From contig JBCCDG010000003.1 in NCBI GenBank assembly GCA_039030915.1, positions 30,939 to 94,938 on the forward strand: a stretch of 64,000 nucleotides of DNA, read 5' to 3'. Below the pieces are notes generated by a model. The model was not told the DNA's origin. It made no database searches and was given only the letters and a program-made list of their open reading frames with translations. This stretch comes from Thermohalobaculum sp039030915. Lineage in GTDB: Bacteria > Pseudomonadota > Alphaproteobacteria > Rhodobacterales > Rhodobacteraceae. Positions 60,550 to 64,000 of this stretch are shown in pieces (position 1 is the first letter of the stretch; each line of letters begins with the position of its first letter). Position numbers and translations under genes: made by a program.

Positions 60550-62025
60550 ATGGCGCGGGCGCTGATGGTGCAGGGCACGGGCTCGAATGTCGGCAAGTCC
60601 GTGCTTGTGGCCGGGCTCTGCCGGGCGGCACACCGGCGGGGCCTGAGCGTTGCCCCCTTCAAGCCGCAGAACATGTCGAACAACGCGGCCGCCACCGAGG
60701 ACGGGGGCGAGATCGGGCGGGCCCAGGCGCTGCAGGCGCAGGCCTGCGGGCGGGCGCTGACGGTTCACATGAACCCCGTCCTTCTGAAGCCCGAGACGGA
60801 AACGGGCGCGCAGGTGGTGGTGCAGGGCCGCCGCTACGCCACCGCCCGGGCACGGGACTATGCACGGCTGAAGCCGAGCCTCCTGCCCTTCGTCCTGGAG
60901 AGTTTCGGGCACATGGCGGCGGAGGCGGATCTGGTGATCGTGGAAGGGGCCGGCAGCCCTGCGGAGGTCAATCTTCGCACGAACGACATCGCCAATATGG
61001 GCTTTGCCGAGGCGGCGGATGTGCCCGTGGTGCTGGCCGGCGATATCGACAGGGGCGGTGTGATCGCGCAGATCGTGGGCACTCACGCCGTGCTTGAGCC
61101 GGGCGATGCGCGGCGGATCGCGGGCTTTCTCGTCAACAAGATGCGGGGGGACCCGCGGCTCTTCGACGACGGCTATGCCTTCATCGCGGAGCGCACCGGC
61201 TGGCCCGGCTTCGGCGTCATCCCATGGTTCGGGGACGCGCATCTGCTGCCGGCGGAGGACGCGCAGGGACTGGCGGCTACCGCGCGCGATGCGCCGGTTC
61301 GCATTGTCTGCCCCATCCTCTCGCGCATCGCGAATTTCGACGATCTGGACCCGCTCCGCCAGGAACCCTCGGTGTCGCTCGAGCTGATCCCGCCCGGCCG
61401 GCCGCTGCCCGGCGATGCGGATCTCGTGATCCTGCCGGGTGCCAAATCGACGCGGGGCGATCTCGATTTCCTGCGCCGCGAGGGATGGGATGTGGACATC
61501 GCCGGGCATCTGAGACGCGGGGGTCGCGTGCTGGGGCTCTGCGGCGGCTACCAGATGCTGGGGAAGTGGATCGACGACCCTGAGGGCATCGAGGGGCCGG
61601 CCGGCCGCTCCGGCGGCCTCGGTCTCCTCGACGTCGAGACGGTGATGCATCCGGAGAAGGCAACGCGCCCCGTCGGCGGGCGGCATCTCGCCAGCGGCAC
61701 CCCGGTCGAGGGCTACGAGATCCATATCGGGCGAACGGAGGGCGCCGACCGCGCGCGGCCCTTCCTCGAGATCGGGGGCCGGGCGGAGGGCGCGATCTCG
61801 GCGGATGGCCGGGTGGCGGGCACCTATGTGCATGGGCTCTTTCAGTCCGATGCGTTCCGCTCGGCCTTTCTCGAGGGGCTGGGCGCGGCGCCCTCCGCCC
61901 TCGCCTATGGCGCCGGGATCGAGGCGGTGCTGGACCGGCTGGCCGACCATCTCGAAGAGCATGTGGACGTCGACGCGCTTCTCGCCGCCGCCGGCCCCGT
62001 GGCGGCGGAGGCGCTGGGCGCCTGA
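60550..62025 (+). CDS. cobQ: Adenosylcobyric acid synthase
   Basis: It amidates side chains b, d, e and g of adenosylcobyrinate diamide. The 491-residue product has the N-terminal ATP site MVQGTGSNVGKSVLVAGLCR and the C-terminal glutaminase domain with nucleophile Cys331 in VLGLCGGYQMLG. Length is normal. It is co-directional with cobO; a degraded kinase gene lies beyond it on the other strand. Confidence 0.96.
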   Translation: MARALMVQGTGSNVGKSVLVAGLCRAAHRRGLSVAPFKPQNMSNNAAATEDGGEIGRAQALQAQACGRALTVHMNPVLLKPETETGAQVVVQGRRYATARARDYARLKPSLLPFVLESFGHMAAEADLVIVEGAGSPAEVNLRTNDIANMGFAEAADVPVVLAGDIDRGGVIAQIVGTHAVLEPGDARRIAGFLVNKMRGDPRLFDDGYAFIAERTGWPGFGVIPWFGDAHLLPAEDAQGLAATARDAPVRIVCPILSRIANFDDLDPLRQEPSVSLELIPPGRPLPGDADLVILPGAKSTRGDLDFLRREGWDVDIAGHLRRGGRVLGLCGGYQMLGKWIDDPEGIEGPAGRSGGLGLLDVETVMHPEKATRPVGGRHLASGTPVEGYEIHIGRTEGADRARPFLEIGGRAEGAISADGRVAGTYVHGLFQSDAFRSAFLEGLGAAPSALAYGAGIEAVLDRLADHLEEHVDVDALLAAAGPVAAEALGA

Positions 62026-62043
62026 CGGGGCGGCGTGTGGCCG

Positions 62044-62470
62044 TCAGCCGATGCGGAATCGGCGGATGCCGGTGGCGCCGAGCGTCTTCAGCGCCGACCG
62101 CGCCGCCGGGATCGACGCGCTGCCCGGCGCGAACAGGAGGCCGACCGCCGAGCCCGTATGCGCGACCGCGATGCCGAGCGCGCCATGCCGGGCCGCGATC
62201 GCCGGAAGCGCCGAGGGCGGTCCCCGCAAGGCGCCCGCTCCGCTCGGAAGAGAGCGTGGCGATCCTCCCGGCCTCCGCAGCGTCGCGAGTGGCCGCCGCA
62301 GTCTGCCAGCGGTCGACGAGATCGGCGACGTCCGCGAAGGCCGTGAAGGCGGGGTCGGTGCGCCGGGGCGGGCCGAGAAAGCCGCCCACGACCTCGAGCG
62401 GCGGCGGGGGCGGCAGGGCGCGAAGCATTGGCCACCGGATGCCACGCGCGCGGAGGGAAAGTAAGCGGCA
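62044..62470 (-). pseudogene. Truncated, frameshifted PduX-like L-threonine kinase remnant
   Basis: On the minus strand one frame reads LPPPPPLEVVGGFLGPP through AGRIATLSSERSGRL, then homology appears to continue in another frame as ALPAIAARHGALGIAVAHTG, then SAVGLLF, to the stop at 62044. Together they look like the C-terminal half of a GHMP kinase of the PduX type, which makes L-threonine phosphate for the B12 aminopropanol arm. The frame change falls near 62215-62230 in GC-rich sequence. The N-terminal half, with the GHMP ATP motif, is missing because cobC begins there. A sequencing error could explain the shift but not the missing half. Confidence 0.6.
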
Positions 62471-63490
62471 ATGAAGGTCCCCTCCCCCAGCCAGCGCCCC
62501 GTAGCGGCCGGACGCGACCATGGCGGCGACCTCGATACGGCGATCCGGGCGCATGGCGGGCGGCGGCAGGACTGGATCGACCTCTCGACCGGCATCAACC
62601 GACGGCCCTATCCCGTCCCGCCGCTGGCGCCGGAGGTGTGGGCGCGCCTGCCGGAGACCGCGGCGACCGACAGGCTGCTGGCGGCGTCGCGGCGATATCT
62701 GCGCACTCCGGAGCATGCGGGGCTGGTTGCCGCATCGGGGGCGCAGGCGCTGATCCAGGCATGCCCGCTGCTCCGCACGCCGGGCCGCGTCGGCATCGTC
62801 GAGCCCACCTATAACGAGCATCGCGCGGCCTTTACGGCAGCAGGCTGGGAGGTGGTGGCGCTCTCGCAGCCGGAGGAGGCGGCCCCGCTCGACGCGTTGG
62901 TTGTGGTCAACCCCAACAACCCGGACGGTCGACGCTACGAGCCGGTGCGCCTCGCCGCGTTGTCGGCGCGTGGGGTGCTGGTCGTGGTGGATGAGAGCTT
63001 CGCGGATCCGGAACCCACCATCTCCGCGGTCTCCACACTGGATCGGCGGGAGAGTGGCGACCTCGTGATCCTCCGCTCCTTCGGGAAGTTCTTCGGGCTG
63101 GCCGGGCTGCGCCTCGGGCTCGCGGTGTCCTCCGCGCCCCTGACCGCATGCCTGGCGGAGCGGCTCGGCCCCTGGTCGGTCTCAGGCCCCGCACTCGCGA
63201 TCGGCACACGGGCCTATGGGGACGAGAGATGGATCGAGGCGACGCGGCGCCGGCTCGGTGGGGAGACGGCACGGCTCGACGCGATCGCGGCGGCGGCGGG
63301 CTGGCGGCTGATAGGCGGGGCCGCGCTCTTCCGGACATATGACGTGGGGGATGCGGCGGCCGTGCAGGGCGCGCTGGCCGGGCATCGGATCTGGAGCCGC
63401 GCCTTTGACTATGCGCCCGCCTGGCTCCGCCTCGGCCTGCCCGGTGCCGAGAGCGAGTGGACGCGGCTCGAAGGGGCGCTCGGCACGTGA
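62471..63490 (+). CDS. cobC: L-threonine-O-3-phosphate decarboxylase
   Basis: A PLP enzyme of the class I/II aminotransferase fold that makes (R)-1-amino-2-propanol phosphate for the nucleotide loop. DHGGDLDTAIRAHGG and WIDLSTGINRRPYPVP are diagnostic at the N-terminus; NPNNPDGR, DESFADPEP and the Schiff-base Lys206 in RSFGKFFGLAGLRLG follow. The 339-residue length is normal. It depends on threonine phosphate, which makes loss of the neighbouring PduX-like kinase notable. Confidence 0.94.
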   Translation: MKVPSPSQRPVAAGRDHGGDLDTAIRAHGGRRQDWIDLSTGINRRPYPVPPLAPEVWARLPETAATDRLLAASRRYLRTPEHAGLVAASGAQALIQACPLLRTPGRVGIVEPTYNEHRAAFTAAGWEVVALSQPEEAAPLDALVVVNPNNPDGRRYEPVRLAALSARGVLVVVDESFADPEPTISAVSTLDRRESGDLVILRSFGKFFGLAGLRLGLAVSSAPLTACLAERLGPWSVSGPALAIGTRAYGDERWIEATRRRLGGETARLDAIAAAAGWRLIGGAALFRTYDVGDAAAVQGALAGHRIWSRAFDYAPAWLRLGLPGAESEWTRLEGALGT

Positions 63491-63601
63491 TGAGGGACGC
63501 GCCGCCGGTGCGCGCCGCTGGATCTTCGGTCCCGGAGTGTCACGCCGTGTTTTTCCGCCGTTGCGCGAAGGGGGCGATCGCCGCATTCCTGAGCCGGGCA
63601 C

Positions 63602-64000
63602 CTAGGCCGAGGCGCGTCCGCCGAGGATGCGGCGGGCGTAGGCGAGATGGGCGGGGCTGTCCACGTCATGCGCAGCCAGCGGGTCCTCGACCTCGACCGT
63701 GCCGACGGGGACGCCGATCTTGCGGCCGAGGGCCGTCTCGGCGTCGCGGAGGCTGAGCATGCCTGCGGCGAAGCGCGCGGCGGTGAGGGGACCGATGGCG
63801 CGGGCCATGGCGGCGGGGCGTTTGCGAAGCGCCTCGATCCGCTGCCATGCCTCGATCACCGTGCCCGCGTCCGGACGAAGAAGAGCGAAGAGATTGCACC
63901 CCGTCACCGCGCCGCCGCGAAAGCGCATCATCGTCCGCCGGGGCGCGTCCTCGGCGCGAGCGACGACATCGGCCGTAGCGACCCCGGCAATGGCCGTGGC
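63602..64000 (-). CDS. MobA-like nucleotidyltransferase, partial
   Basis: The last 132 residues of a gene that runs off the right edge. Visible parts are RRTMMRFRGGAVTGCNLFAL, RIEALRKRPAAMARAIGPLT and the end EDPLAAHDVDSPAHLAYARRI, the pattern of MobA/CobY-type NTP transferases, with the final DVDSPAHL typical of the C-terminus. Given its place after cobC it may guanylylate adenosylcobinamide phosphate (CobY-like), but MobA relatives with other roles look alike and the N-terminal substrate motif is outside the window. Confidence 0.72.
   Translation of the reverse strand, partial: ATAIAGVATADVVARAEDAPRRTMMRFRGGAVTGCNLFALLRPDAGTVIEAWQRIEALRKRPAAMARAIGPLTAARFAAGMLSLRDAETALGRKIGVPVGTVEVEDPLAAHDVDSPAHLAYARRILGGRASA

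Overview
The window is a high-GC alphaproteobacterial chromosome segment, and gene content points to Rhodobacterales or close relatives. Supporting signs are a class I lysyl-tRNA synthetase (lysK) beside a TerB-like gene, nadD beside a PBP4-type carboxypeptidase, a complete aerobic CobA-to-CobQ corrin pathway, PQQ synthesis, and two direct-repeat SOS boxes of the alphaproteobacterial LexA type (GAAC-N7-GAAC). No phage, IS element, CRISPR array, rRNA or tRNA could be supported.

Layout. Positions 1-1306 are gene-poor. Positions 1307-9344 hold housekeeping and stress genes: a lipoprotein, a ferritin-like protein, an arsC-aquaglyceroporin pair, nadD, dacB, a TerB-like gene and lysK. Positions 9415-15516 are one giant gene for a 2033-residue, beta-helix-rich protein of unknown role. 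Positions 16122-32141 form a catabolic island. A DMSO-reductase-family molybdoenzyme is divergent from an MttB-like methyltransferase plus a hydantoinase-A-family ATPase. These converge on a tightly overlapping minus-strand operon: polar amino-acid ABC importer, ureohydrolase, N-carbamoyl amidase, flavin-reductase-like protein, D-hydantoinase-type enzyme and Asp/Glu/hydantoin racemase. A YtcJ-type amidohydrolase lies just upstream.

Positions 32289-38331 carry a class II aldolase, a cupin, a PQQ-dependent sorbosone-type dehydrogenase with its own cytochrome c, and pqqABCDE. The 32-residue pqqA is included. Positions 38707-44824 carry a class V aminotransferase, an FAH/hydratase-like enzyme and a peptide-type ABC importer without ATPases.

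Positions 44969-64000 are a cobalamin region. A HupE/UreJ-type metal permease converges on a long minus-strand operon (DUF1636-cobW-cobN-cobG-cobH-cobI-cobJ-cobL-cobE-cobM-cobB-cobA-cobF) headed by a cobalamin riboswitch. cobK lies antisense inside this operon, and its start codon overlaps that of cobL. cobO, cobQ and cobC run the other way, with a decayed PduX-like kinase between cobQ and cobC. A MobA-like nucleotidyltransferase runs off the right edge.

How it fits together. The B12 pathway could supply corrinoid for MttB-type chemistry, and the PQQ operon serves periplasmic oxidation. The catabolic island looks built for small cyclic-ureide, guanidino or N-methyl nitrogen compounds, but its substrate is not evident from sequence. 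The most unusual non-coding signals are a three-copy dispersed hairpin with a compensated stem change, the paired SOS boxes with conserved flanks, and an AT-rich perfect palindrome in front of the mttB-like gene.
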